64,000 bases of DNA, from the NCBI RefSeq assembly GCF_017165765.1, contig NZ_JAFGZD010000006.1, positions 248,001-312,000 on the forward strand. The letters are read 5' to 3'. This document shows, piece after piece, positions 44,168-52,184 of this stretch. This DNA is from Pseudomonas capsici (lineage in GTDB: Bacteria; Pseudomonadota; Gammaproteobacteria; Pseudomonadales; Pseudomonadaceae). The notes under the pieces are model-generated. The model was not told the origin of the DNA and ran no database searches. It saw only the letters and a program-made list of their open reading frames with translations. How positions within the stretch are numbered: position 1 is the first letter of the stretch; every line of letters starts with the position of its first letter. The position numbers and the translations under genes were made by a program.

Positions 44168-45517
44168 TCAGGTGGCATCCGCATGGCTGACCCAACCCTT
44201 GATCAACACTGCAGATGCGGCCAGGGCTGCCGGAATCACCAGCGCGGTCAGGACCTGCTCGAAACTCCAGCCCAGCCCAAGCAAGGTAGCACCGGCCCAG
44301 GCACCGAGAATCGCACCAAAGCGCCCGATGCCCAGCATCCAGGAAACGCCCGTGGCGCGACCCTGAGTCGGATAGAAGCGTGCCGCCAGTGAAGGCATCG
44401 CCGATTGCGCGCCATTGATGCACATGCCAGCCATGAGCACGAGGGTCGCCAGCAGCGCAACGTTGTGCATGCTCTGGCCGACCAGCCAGGCGAAGACACC
44501 GGCCAGCGCATAGGCTACGCCAATCACTTTATGCGGGTTGAAACGGTCCATGGCCCAACCGACGCCCACGGCACTGAGCACACCGCCAAACTGGAACAGG
44601 GCACCAATGAATGCCGACTGCTCCATGCTCGCACCGCTGTCGCGCATCAGGGTCGGCAGCCAGCTGGTCAGCAGATAAACGATTACCAGCCCCATGAAAT
44701 AGGTCAGCCACAACAACAGGGTTCCGGTGCTATAGGTGCCGGAAAAAATCACCTTCAGCACATTGCGGCTGCTGACGGTCTTTTGCTCCGGGACACTGAA
44801 ATCCCTGGCTGTCGCCACCTCGGACGGCGCGATGGGTGCCAGCACCTTGCGAATCCGCTCGGCACCGCGATTGCGTACCACCAGAAAGCGCGCCGACTCC
44901 GGCAACCAGGCCATCAGCACCACCGCCAGCAGCAACGGCAGGATGCCGCCGAGCATCAGCAGGCTGTGCCAACCCAGGCTGGGGATCATCTTCGCCGATA
45001 CAAAACCTCCGCACGCCATTCCCAGATTGAACCCGCAGAACATGCTGGTGACCAGCAAGGACTTGAGACGCTCGGGCGTGTACTCGGACAGCAGCGTAGT
45101 GGCGTTGGGCATTGCAGCACCGAGCCCCAGACCGGTCAGCAGACGCAGCACCAGCAACTGATCGATATTGGTGCTGTAGGCCGAAGCCAGACTGAACAGG
45201 CCGAACACGAACACCGCGACCACCAGCACCACTTTGCGTCCGAACCTGTCGGCCAGCGGCCCGGAACCTAATGCGCCGAAGACCATGCCGATCAGGGCAG
45301 CGCTCATCACCGGCCCGAGGCTGGCCCGGTCGATGCCCCAGTCCTGACTCAACGCCGGAGCGATAAAGCCCATGGCTGCGGTATCCAGCCCATCGAGAAA
45401 GACGATCAGAAAGCACAACGCAACAATCCGCCATTGATACCGGGACAGCGGCTGACTGTTGATAAAGACCTGCACGTCGAGCGTGCCCGTAACGGACTCG
45501 CGAGCTGAAAGCGTCAT
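44168..45517 (-). CDS. pcaK: Aromatic acid:H+ symporter (4-hydroxybenzoate/protocatechuate transporter)
   Basis: 449 residues, twelve predicted helices. The AAHS branch markers are present: FLDGLDTAAMGFIAPAL in helix 1 with the DGxD motif, and GPLADRFGRKVVLV (MFS motif A). PcaK-type transporters import protocatechuate and 4-hydroxybenzoate, and location inside pcaHG-KBC supports this. An A-rich AAAAATAA stretch precedes the AAGGA ribosome site, fitting a Crc/Hfq target. Confidence 0.9.
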   Translation of the reverse strand: MTLSARESVTGTLDVQVFINSQPLSRYQWRIVALCFLIVFLDGLDTAAMGFIAPALSQDWGIDRASLGPVMSAALIGMVFGALGSGPLADRFGRKVVLVVAVFVFGLFSLASAYSTNIDQLLVLRLLTGLGLGAAMPNATTLLSEYTPERLKSLLVTSMFCGFNLGMACGGFVSAKMIPSLGWHSLLMLGGILPLLLAVVLMAWLPESARFLVVRNRGAERIRKVLAPIAPSEVATARDFSVPEQKTVSSRNVLKVIFSGTYSTGTLLLWLTYFMGLVIVYLLTSWLPTLMRDSGASMEQSAFIGALFQFGGVLSAVGVGWAMDRFNPHKVIGVAYALAGVFAWLVGQSMHNVALLATLVLMAGMCINGAQSAMPSLAARFYPTQGRATGVSWMLGIGRFGAILGAWAGATLLGLGWSFEQVLTALVIPAALAASAVLIKGWVSHADAT

Positions 45518-45589
45518 GGATGTTTCCTTTTATTTTTATAAGGTCGCCAGCCAATGCTGGCGCCATGCAACGCACGCAATGACGACTTG

Positions 45590-46192
45590 TTAAAAGTCGA
45601 AAAACACCGTTTCGTTCTCGCCCTGAATCCGGATATCGAAGCGATAGGCAAGTTGACCATCGACACTGCAACGCCGCGCAATCAGGGTTTCGCGGCGTGG
45701 CGGCTGCTCGATCAGGTTCAGTACCGGATCGACCGCATTGGCCTGAGGCTCATCATCGAAATACAGCCGCGTCTGCAAGTGGATATTGATTCCCCGGGCA
45801 AACAGCGAAACATTGATATGGGCCGCCATCGGCACTCCGGCAGCGTTGTTCACGACACCCGGTTTGATTGTCTTGAGCGTCCACAGACCATCGTCCCCCG
45901 TCGCGGTGCGACCGAAACCGTTGAAGGGTTTCTCATCCCCATAAACGCTGTCATAGACGCCATTGTGGTCGGCCTGCCAGAACTCCAGAAAGGCATCGCG
46001 GATCAGATGACCATTGCCGTCATAGACATTCCCCAGCAACAGGATGTGTTCGCCCGGCGCGCCGGGTTTGGCCATCTCGTTCCAGATCTCCAGCTCGCGG
46101 GTCGGGTTACCGGCTATTTCCAGCGCCAGACCGATATGCACGTAGGGGCCAGCGGTTTGCGAAGGTGTTTCCTGCAACAGTTGAACGGGCAT
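45590..46192 (-). CDS. pcaG: Protocatechuate 3,4-dioxygenase alpha subunit
   Basis: 200 residues, standard for PcaG. Intradiol dioxygenase fold: PSQTAGPYVHIGLAL at the N-terminus, GHLIRDAFLEFWQADHNGVYD, FNGFGRTATGDDGLWTLKTIKPG and AHINVSLFARGINIH. Alpha subunits lack a complete iron site, which is normal. With PcaH it opens the protocatechuate ring. GAGGAGG precedes the ATG; the pcaH stop is 12 bp upstream. Confidence 0.97.
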   Translation of the reverse strand: MPVQLLQETPSQTAGPYVHIGLALEIAGNPTRELEIWNEMAKPGAPGEHILLLGNVYDGNGHLIRDAFLEFWQADHNGVYDSVYGDEKPFNGFGRTATGDDGLWTLKTIKPGVVNNAAGVPMAAHINVSLFARGINIHLQTRLYFDDEPQANAVDPVLNLIEQPPRRETLIARRCSVDGQLAYRFDIRIQGENETVFFDF

Positions 46193-46204
46193 GTCGAAAC
46201 CTCC

Positions 46205-46924
46205 TCAGCAGTTTTCAAAGTGAGTCTTGCGCTGGCCGCGCAGAACGATATCAAAGCGATAAGCCAGACAATCCATCGGATTGCCCATGCCAAGGTCAAG
46301 CCTGGCAATCAGACTCTGAACCGCATCGGGGTTGGCAATCGATTTGACGATCGGGCAGATCGGGATCAACGGATCGCCCTCGAAATACAGTTGCGTGATC
46401 AGGCGCGTGGCAATCGACGGGCCGCTGACCGACACATGGATATGCGCAGGACGCCAGTCGTTTGGACCATTGCGCCATGGGTACGGGCCAGGTTTGACGG
46501 TGCGGAAACTATAATTGCCTTCGCTGTCGGTAAGAGTCCGTCCGACGCCACCGAAATTGGGGTCGATGGGGGCCAGATAGCTGTCGCGCTTGTGGCGATA
46601 GCGGCCACCGGCGTTGGCTTGCCAGATCTCCACCAGCGTATGCGGAACCGGTTTGCCGTACTGATCGCAGACCCGGCCGGTCAGGATGATCCGCTCACCG
46701 ATGGGCAGGCCGCCATGGTTGAAGTTGAGCAGCAGATCGTTGTCATGCTGGCCGAACTTCAGGTGCGAAAAGTCGGGGCCACTGGCTTCGGAAACCGATT
46801 GCGGAATGCTGACCAGGGCCTGGCGCGGAGAGCGCAGGATCGAGGTCTTGTAATCAGGGGTCAGGGCTTTGGGATGCCAGTTGCGATCCCGAATGACGAA
46901 GCGGCTATTGTCCGCGACAGACAT
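46205..46924 (-). CDS. pcaH: Protocatechuate 3,4-dioxygenase beta subunit
   Basis: 239 residues from the ATG at 46924. The Fe(III) ligands fit: Tyr in [16 protein letters not shown], Tyr in [10 protein letters not shown], and two His in [13 protein letters not shown]. PcaH carries the catalytic iron and works with PcaG. It is the first gene of the pca operon, downstream of pcaQ with a 130-bp gap that contains a PcaQ-type palindrome. AAGAACAAGGAG at its ribosome site fits the Crc/Hfq AAnAAnAA motif. Confidence 0.97.
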   Translation of the reverse strand: MSVADNSRFVIRDRNWHPKALTPDYKTSILRSPRQALVSIPQSVSEASGPDFSHLKFGQHDNDLLLNFNHGGLPIGERIILTGRVCDQYGKPVPHTLVEIWQANAGGRYRHKRDSYLAPIDPNFGGVGRTLTDSEGNYSFRTVKPGPYPWRNGPNDWRPAHIHVSVSGPSIATRLITQLYFEGDPLIPICPIVKSIANPDAVQSLIARLDLGMGNPMDCLAYRFDIVLRGQRKTHFENC

Positions 46925-46934
46925 GGCGTTCTCC

Positions 46935-46942
46935 TTGTTCTT
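46935..46942 (-). promoter_or_regulatory. Candidate Crc/Hfq catabolite-repression motif at pcaH
   Basis: AAGAACAA (AAnAAnAA) directly abuts the GGAG ribosome site of pcaH. Similar A-rich stretches lie before pcaK and rbsB. Confidence 0.5.
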
Positions 46943-47040
46943 TTTATGGAGGGCGCAAGTGTCCATCACTTGCGCTGCAGGCTGCGGCGAAGTGTCGCGC
47001 GGGAGAACCAAGGTGGAAAATTGAAAAAAACCGCACCATC

Positions 47041-47058
47041 CATAACCATATGGTTATG
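47041..47058. promoter_or_regulatory. Candidate PcaQ operator, overlapping the pcaQ stop codon
   Basis: CATAACCATATGGTTATG, a perfect 18-bp palindrome, contains ATAACC-N4-GGTTA, the core reported for Sinorhizobium PcaQ (from memory). It covers the pcaQ stop codon (47056-47054) and lies about 120 bp upstream of the pcaH ATG. Confidence 0.8.
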
Positions 47059-48022
47059 TATAACGACCCTCACGATAGGCTTCGCCCACACCGCGCAACT
47101 CGTCCACACACCACTGCGCAGCCCGTGACAAGGGCAAGGCCGGGTTGCTGCACAGGCCCACGGAACCGCCCGGCTCGCGAATCCCCATATCCAGTTCCAC
47201 CAGTGTACCGACCTGCAACTCCTGGAGTACGGCATCCAGCGGCGCAATCCAGATCGCGTTGCTGCACTGCACATAACGTCGGCTCAAGGTCAGAGACAGG
47301 GTTTCCAGACGCTGGCGTGGCGGCTGAATACCGTATTGCACGAACAGGCTGTCGGCGAATTTGCGGATGGTCGTCCCGGCCAGCGGCAGGACCAGCGGGA
47401 AACTTTCCAGGCTTTCGCGTTTGAGGGGGGCTGCCAGCAAGGGGTGATCGTTGCGAACCACCAGCGTCATCGACTCGTTGTACAGATGCTCGAAGGTCAG
47501 GCCCTGGATTTGCGGACTATCGGTCATGCGCCCTACTACCAGATCCAGCTCGCCGACCCGAAGCTGCGACAGCAGATAGGCACTGGGACCGGTCATCACG
47601 CTGACAACCAGAGCCGGATGCCGCTCGTGAAGCCTGCTGATGACCTCAGGCACCAGTAGGCTTTCGGCAGTGGACAGCACGCCCAGGCGCGCCGTGACCG
47701 TTTCATGCTCCCCCGAACGCAGGCTGCTGACACCTTCGCGCAACGCCTGCACGCTCGGCCCGGCAAAACGCATGAACGCCACACCGGCTTCGGTCAGGGC
47801 CGCACCGCTCTTGCTGCGCACGAACAGCGTGGTTTCCAGCAGGGTTTCCAGTTCCTTGAGGCTTTTGGACAGCGCCGGCTGGCTGATCGCCAGAGCATCG
47901 CAGGCCCGAGCCAGACTGCCCTGGCGCGCCACTTCGAGAAAGCACACCAGATGACGAAACTTGATTCGGGTATCGATATTCAACGCGCGCCGGGCCTTTT
48001 GATGAGGGGTAAAGCGGTTCAA
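47054..48022 (-). CDS. pcaQ: LysR-family activator of the pca operon
   Basis: 322 residues. An N-terminal LysR helix-turn-helix (FRHLVCFLEVARQGSLARACDALAISQPALSKSLKELE) is followed by an effector domain with the PcaQ/GbpR-type segment TARLGVLSTAESLLVPEVISRLHERHP. It should activate pcaHGKBC in response to beta-carboxymuconate or a related lactone (known for PcaQ of alpha-proteobacteria). Unlike most LysR activators it is transcribed in the same direction as its target. It overlaps the upstream redox-protein gene by 4 bp. Confidence 0.92.
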   Translation of the reverse strand: MNRFTPHQKARRALNIDTRIKFRHLVCFLEVARQGSLARACDALAISQPALSKSLKELETLLETTLFVRSKSGAALTEAGVAFMRFAGPSVQALREGVSSLRSGEHETVTARLGVLSTAESLLVPEVISRLHERHPALVVSVMTGPSAYLLSQLRVGELDLVVGRMTDSPQIQGLTFEHLYNESMTLVVRNDHPLLAAPLKRESLESFPLVLPLAGTTIRKFADSLFVQYGIQPPRQRLETLSLTLSRRYVQCSNAIWIAPLDAVLQELQVGTLVELDMGIREPGGSVGLCSNPALPLSRAAQWCVDELRGVGEAYREGRYT

Positions 48023-48258
48023 TGACTGAGAAAAAAAGCGACCTGCTCACTATCAAAAGGCCAGTCCAGTTCCGCACCGGTATCGATGCGTCGCAGTACC
48101 GGAATCCGCAGACTGTAGTCTTCGAAAAAAGCCTCGTTTTCGGCAATATCCACCAGCTCGACCAGCAGACCATGCTCGACCAGAGGCAGCAGAATCGCTT
48201 CGGCGACCTCGCAGAGATGACAGCCCAAGGTGCCGAACAGTTGGCATTCGGGTGGCAT
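48019..48258 (-). CDS. Glutaredoxin-family (DUF836) protein
   Basis: 79 residues from the ATG at 48258, which has AGGAGG 9 bases upstream; an earlier in-frame ATG overlaps that ribosome site. The redox CxxC is GCHLC near residue 12, and RIPVLRR supplies the cis-Pro. DUF836 proteins have a thioredoxin-like fold and act on thiols in the cytoplasm. Coupling to pcaQ by a 4-bp overlap is probably positional rather than functional. Confidence 0.88.
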   Translation of the reverse strand: MPPECQLFGTLGCHLCEVAEAILLPLVEHGLLVELVDIAENEAFFEDYSLRIPVLRRIDTGAELDWPFDSEQVAFFLSH

Positions 48259-48369
48259 GAAACGCATCCTCCTAGACAGTAGGCTAACCATTCTAGGATG
48301 GTTGATGCGTCAGCGCGAGCGCGTCAAAGCGGCTGGTCCGCTGCATGGCCGACCAACAGACATGATGCG

Positions 48370-49452
48370 CTATGAGCCCACCAGCCGGGCGTCCGTTCTG
48401 AAGTGCCGCTTGCTGAACTCGTTGGCACGGTCGAGAACCGGCTTCTCGAAACAGCGGTAGCCCACCCAGCCGTAACACACCACGGCAGCCATCATCAGCA
48501 ACGCGAAGAACAGGTTGTCCAGATAACTCTCGGGCCATGCGCCCACCAGATGCCAGACCCGACCGATCACACCCAGCACCAGCAGATGCGACAGATAGAC
48601 CGTGTAGGACATATCGCCCACAGCAACCAGAAACCGGGGCACGGCAACTTTTTTACGCCGCTCAAGCAGCGCAAGGCTCAACACCAGCCCGCCGAATGCG
48701 CCCCCGACTGCCAGCATGCGCAGCAAGCCCTGACTGTCGTAAAGACGATAGAAACCGATCAGGGGCATGCTTGCCAGCGCAACAATCAGCAGCCCCCAGA
48801 CCGTCGCCGTCGGCACCCGTGCGCTGTGCGGACCGTAGAAGAACAACGCCAGTGCCACGCCAATGATGAACTCCAGTGAATAGGGATGCAGGATGATCTT
48901 GAGCGCCGATGAATAGTCCTGCCAGTTCTCCAGACTGTTGAACACCACAATGACCAGGGCCCAGATCCCCAGCAGCAAGGGCAGGCTCCGCTCACGGAAC
49001 CACAGAAAGGTGGAAAACATCAGGTAAAACCACAGCTCGAACAACAGCGACCAGGCCACCATCACCAGCAGGACCTTATCGTTGGGCAGCAGCAGAAAAG
49101 ACATCAGCAGATTGGAAGAGCCATGACCGCTGTTGACCATGCCGGGCATGGCCAGATACACCCCCAGCGTGATGAAGAAATACAGCCAGTAGGTCGGGTA
49201 GATTCGTGAAACACGATTGAACACAAAGCGCTGCGCCTCGACAGCGTTCTGGAAGCGTCCGCGGCTGACAATCACCATCACGAAGCCGCTGATCACAAAG
49301 AACAGATCGACACCCAACTGGAAGAAATCGAAAAAAGGCGGCAGAAGAATATCGCCTCCGGAAAACTTTTCCTCCAGTGACATCATGTGGAACAGCACGA
49401 CGCCCAACACCGCCACGCCCCTGAGCCCTTGCAGGGAATACAGCCGCTCCAT
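48370..49452 (-). CDS. Acyltransferase 3 family membrane protein
   Basis: 360 residues from the ATG at 49452 (GGAG 7 bases upstream); an ATG at 49464 is an alternative. About ten membrane helices. The family signature is YSLQGLRGVAVLGVVLFHM, with the catalytic His at its end, and GVDLFFVISGFVMVIVS follows. Such enzymes acetylate or succinylate surface polysaccharides, lipids or peptidoglycan. No polysaccharide cluster is adjacent, so the acceptor is unknown. It appears to be monocistronic. Confidence 0.9.
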   Translation of the reverse strand: MERLYSLQGLRGVAVLGVVLFHMMSLEEKFSGGDILLPPFFDFFQLGVDLFFVISGFVMVIVSRGRFQNAVEAQRFVFNRVSRIYPTYWLYFFITLGVYLAMPGMVNSGHGSSNLLMSFLLLPNDKVLLVMVAWSLLFELWFYLMFSTFLWFRERSLPLLLGIWALVIVVFNSLENWQDYSSALKIILHPYSLEFIIGVALALFFYGPHSARVPTATVWGLLIVALASMPLIGFYRLYDSQGLLRMLAVGGAFGGLVLSLALLERRKKVAVPRFLVAVGDMSYTVYLSHLLVLGVIGRVWHLVGAWPESYLDNLFFALLMMAAVVCYGWVGYRCFEKPVLDRANEFSKRHFRTDARLVGS

Positions 49453-49819
49453 GCCTTTCTCCATTACTGACCGCCGCTGCTCCATGGCAACGCAGTACCC
49501 GATGACCGAGCCCACAATTGGATAGAGAGCATAGCCAAGCGTGGAAATTATGAAACCCCGGACTCACCCGTGCAGTTCCAGCTCTATGGAAGCAGCCCGA
49601 CAAGGACAAGGCACAATCACGCAAAATCCTCGACAATGCATTACCTTTGTTCAGGACAGTTGCAATGACGCTTGCACGCCAAATCAGTGCGCTCGTCCCC
49701 GATCACGCACCAACACAAGTCACTAGCTGCTGCGCCCGGGGCTGGACGCGGCAATTGAAATGAACCTTCGCCAATCCGCTGTACTCGAAACCTTCATACG
49801 CCACCTGACGGAGAAAACC

Positions 49820-50134
49820 ATGGCTCGCCAAACAGCACAGAATGCTCAAGAAATATTGATGGCAGATTTTCAGACCCTGGTCGCCGACACCGAAAAACTC
49901 CTCGAACACACCGCTACCCTGGCGGGTGATCAGGCAGACGAACTGCGCAGCCAGATCCATGAAAGCCTGCTGCGTGCCCGGGAAACCCTGAAACTGACCG
50001 AAGAGTCCCTGCGCGAGCGCGGTCAGGCAGCGGTCATCGCCACTGAAGACTATGTCCAGAACAATCCATGGCAATCGGTAGGTATCGCTGCAGGTGTCGG
50101 GTTCATTCTGGGCCTGCTGGCAACGAGGCGCTGA
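49820..50134 (+). CDS. DUF883 (ElaB/YqjD-like) membrane-anchored protein
   Basis: 104 residues from the ATG at 49820 (CGGAG upstream). A long amphipathic helix/coiled coil (residues 8-75) ends in a C-terminal membrane segment with the family motif NPWQSVGIAAGVGFILGLLATRR. E. coli ElaB and YqjD are tail-anchored inner-membrane proteins that bind ribosomes in stationary phase. It is first in a three-gene unit with a YqjE-like and a YqjK-like gene. Confidence 0.93.
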   Translation: MARQTAQNAQEILMADFQTLVADTEKLLEHTATLAGDQADELRSQIHESLLRARETLKLTEESLRERGQAAVIATEDYVQNNPWQSVGIAAGVGFILGLLATRR

Positions 50135-50138
50135 TCCC

Positions 50139-50531
50139 ATGAGCCTCGGAACTGAATCAGGGTCGCCCAAGGCTGACCAGGGCTCCTCACCGCGGCGTCT
50201 GGGCGCTGCATTCCTCGGTTTGCTGCACAGCCATGTCGAACTGTTCGGGATCGAGTTGCAGGAACAGAAAGCCCGCACCTTGAGCCTGCTGCTGTTCGCC
50301 GGGCTGGCACTGGTATTCGCCTTGCTGCTGTTGACCGGCTTGTCGGCACTGCTCCTGATCATTCTGTGGGACAGCTATCGCCTGGCCGGCATCATCGGTC
50401 TGTGCTCGTTCTATCTTCTGGCGGCAGTGTTCTGTGCATTGCGCTTGAAAGAAGCAATCTTCGACGAATCTTCGCCCTTCAGCGCAACCCTCGAAGAACT
50501 GGCCAACGACCGTGAGCGACTGATGCCATGA
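50139..50531 (+). CDS. YqjE-like phage-holin-family membrane protein
   Basis: 130 residues from the ATG at 50139. An N-terminal cytoplasmic stretch includes LLHSHVELFGIELQEQKAR, followed by two hydrophobic segments (about 48-72 and 80-100) forming a membrane hairpin. It matches the YqjE/holin-X type fold, but context with DUF883 argues for an envelope stress role rather than lysis. It starts 4 bp after the DUF883 stop and overlaps the next gene by 4 bp. Confidence 0.88.
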   Translation: MSLGTESGSPKADQGSSPRRLGAAFLGLLHSHVELFGIELQEQKARTLSLLLFAGLALVFALLLLTGLSALLLIILWDSYRLAGIIGLCSFYLLAAVFCALRLKEAIFDESSPFSATLEELANDRERLMP

Positions 50532-50860
50532 ATGAACCCAAGTCGCACAGCGGCAACACACGGCGCGAACTGCGCAAGGCGCTGATTCGTCTGCGCATGG
50601 AAATGCATCGCCAGGAAATACGTCACGAGACCGCTCACTTGTTGCAGCCCTTGCAACGGATGCGTGGCCTGAAAAACGACGCCCTGGGCATCAAGCATGC
50701 GCCCCTGTGGGGAGTGGGTGCCGTCGCTCTGCTGGGTTTCTTCAGCGGTCGAGGTGCCAGGAACCGACAGGCCAGCACTATAGGCCGTCTGGTCAAGCTG
50801 GGTGTCACCCTGCTGCCCCTGCTCAAGGTGGCCCTGCAAAACCGTACGGACAAGCGCTGA
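50528..50860 (+). CDS. Small membrane protein, third gene of the YqjD-YqjE-like unit
   Basis: 110 residues, strongly basic N-terminal half (RRELRKALIRLRMEMHRQEIRHE) followed by a hydrophobic segment (LWGVGAVALLGFFSG) and another near the C-terminus (LVKLGVTLLPLLKVAL). It corresponds in position to enterobacterial YqjK, with which I see only general resemblance. It overlaps the YqjE-like gene (ATGA). It ends at a strong hairpin. Confidence 0.75.
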   Translation: MNEPKSHSGNTRRELRKALIRLRMEMHRQEIRHETAHLLQPLQRMRGLKNDALGIKHAPLWGVGAVALLGFFSGRGARNRQASTIGRLVKLGVTLLPLLKVALQNRTDKR

Positions 50861-50900
50861 CCCCTGCTTGGCTGCATTCTTGCAACATGTGTAACAAGCG

Positions 50901-50927
50901 CCCGCCCCGGAGCCGATCCGGGGCGGG
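50901..50927 (+). terminator. GC-rich hairpin after the YqjD-YqjE-like unit
   Basis: CCCGCCCCGG-AGCCGAT-CCGGGGCGGG, a 10-bp perfect stem followed by TCTTGGT, 40 bases after the stop. Confidence 0.8.
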
Positions 50928-50957
50928 TCTTGGTGCTGTGTAAGTAAGGAGAACTAT

Positions 50958-52118
50958 GTGGAAGGGCAACCCCTTGCCTGCTTTCAGCCATTCATCGACA
51001 CCGCGACCGGACGCATTGCCGGTGTAGAAGCTCTGGGAAGAATTCGTAAGGAAAACGGCCAGCTGGAATCGGTCGGACCGTTTTTCTCTGACCCGAAAGT
51101 GCCTGCTGCCGATCTGCGGCGCCTTGACCGGCTGATCCGGGACAATGCTCTGAGCCGTTTGCATGAAGCGCCAGATGACTGGTTTCTGAGTCTGAATATC
51201 TCACCTCGCTGGATCAGCCGCCTTCGACCCGGACAAGCCCTGCCCAGCCTGGAGCAGCTGCATCGACACAAGATTGCTCCCGAGCGCATCGTGTTTGAAA
51301 TCACCGAACTGGGCGGTGACAGCCAGTGCCTGACCGATGTGGTCGCACGCTATCGCGAGGCCGGAGCCCGTATCGCCATTGACGACTTCGGTGCCGGTTA
51401 TTCGCAACTGGATCGTGTGCTATCCCTGCAACCGGACATTCTCAAGCTAGACATGCGCCTGTTTCAGGCCGCGGCACGAGGCGGCCCCAGCAGCGATGTG
51501 GTCAAGGCCCTGGCCCTGATGGCAGAAAAGACCGGCTGCTGGATCATTGCCGAAGGCGTGGAAACCGAGGCCGAACTGAATTTCGCCCTGGAATGCGGCT
51601 CGCGCTATGTGCAGGGTTATCTGTTCGCCAGAGGTGAGCTGGACTTTTTTGCCGCCGACACCTTCGTCAGGCAATTTGCCGAATTGCGGGATCGCTACGT
51701 CCTGCAGAAAGTCGCAGAACGTGCCCGGCTGATGGTGCTGCGCCAGCAACTGGCGCAACTGATGCAACTCCTGCAAGGTTGGGCCGAAAACACACTGCCC
51801 ATCAGCGAGCTGCCGCAAGTGCAGGACTATCCGTGGCTGCTGCGTTTCTATCAATGCGACCGGCATGGCACTCAACTCACGCCGAACCTGGAAAGGCGCC
51901 AGGGTGCCTGGCACGCCGATGCCCGCTATCTGGGACATAACTGGTCCTGGCGGCCTTATTTCTATCACCTTCTGGCCGAAGGCTGGGACGAGCGCAGGCT
52001 GACCCTGTCCAACACCTACCGCGATGCGACCAGCAACCAGTATTGCCTGACTGCCGGACAGTTCTTCGACAATGGCAATCGCCTCCTGCTGATCGATATC
52101 GATGCCGCCGGGCTGTGA
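50958..52118 (+). CDS. EAL-domain c-di-GMP phosphodiesterase with YkuI-like C-terminal domain
   Basis: 386 residues, start GTG at 50958 with AGGAG upstream (an ATG two bases earlier is in another frame). EAL motif at residues 24-26; metal and catalytic residues look intact: N80, E114, E117, the D142-D143 pair in IDDFGAGYS, K163, E199/E202 in EGVETE and Q219. It should therefore hydrolyse c-di-GMP. The C-terminal 110 residues (NWSWRPYFYHLL, LSNTYRDATSNQYCLTAG) resemble the PAS-like YkuI_C domain of B. subtilis YkuI. No membrane segment. It ends 66 bp before dgt. Confidence 0.9.
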   Translation: MEGQPLACFQPFIDTATGRIAGVEALGRIRKENGQLESVGPFFSDPKVPAADLRRLDRLIRDNALSRLHEAPDDWFLSLNISPRWISRLRPGQALPSLEQLHRHKIAPERIVFEITELGGDSQCLTDVVARYREAGARIAIDDFGAGYSQLDRVLSLQPDILKLDMRLFQAAARGGPSSDVVKALALMAEKTGCWIIAEGVETEAELNFALECGSRYVQGYLFARGELDFFAADTFVRQFAELRDRYVLQKVAERARLMVLRQQLAQLMQLLQGWAENTLPISELPQVQDYPWLLRFYQCDRHGTQLTPNLERRQGAWHADARYLGHNWSWRPYFYHLLAEGWDERRLTLSNTYRDATSNQYCLTAGQFFDNGNRLLLIDIDAAGL

Positions 52119-52184
52119 CAGGCCTTGCGGTCCTGCGGCCGAACCGGGAAGCTAGACGGACTCGAACACAACGGAGTGAACGCC

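Noticed and set aside
45554-47128. 524-codon open frame on the plus strand
   Set aside because: Antisense to pcaG and pcaH and the end of pcaQ; the real genes are unambiguous.
50139-50531. Holin-like protein as evidence of a prophage
   Set aside because: No other phage genes nearby; the DUF883 and YqjK-like neighbours fit a chromosomal YqjE-type unit.
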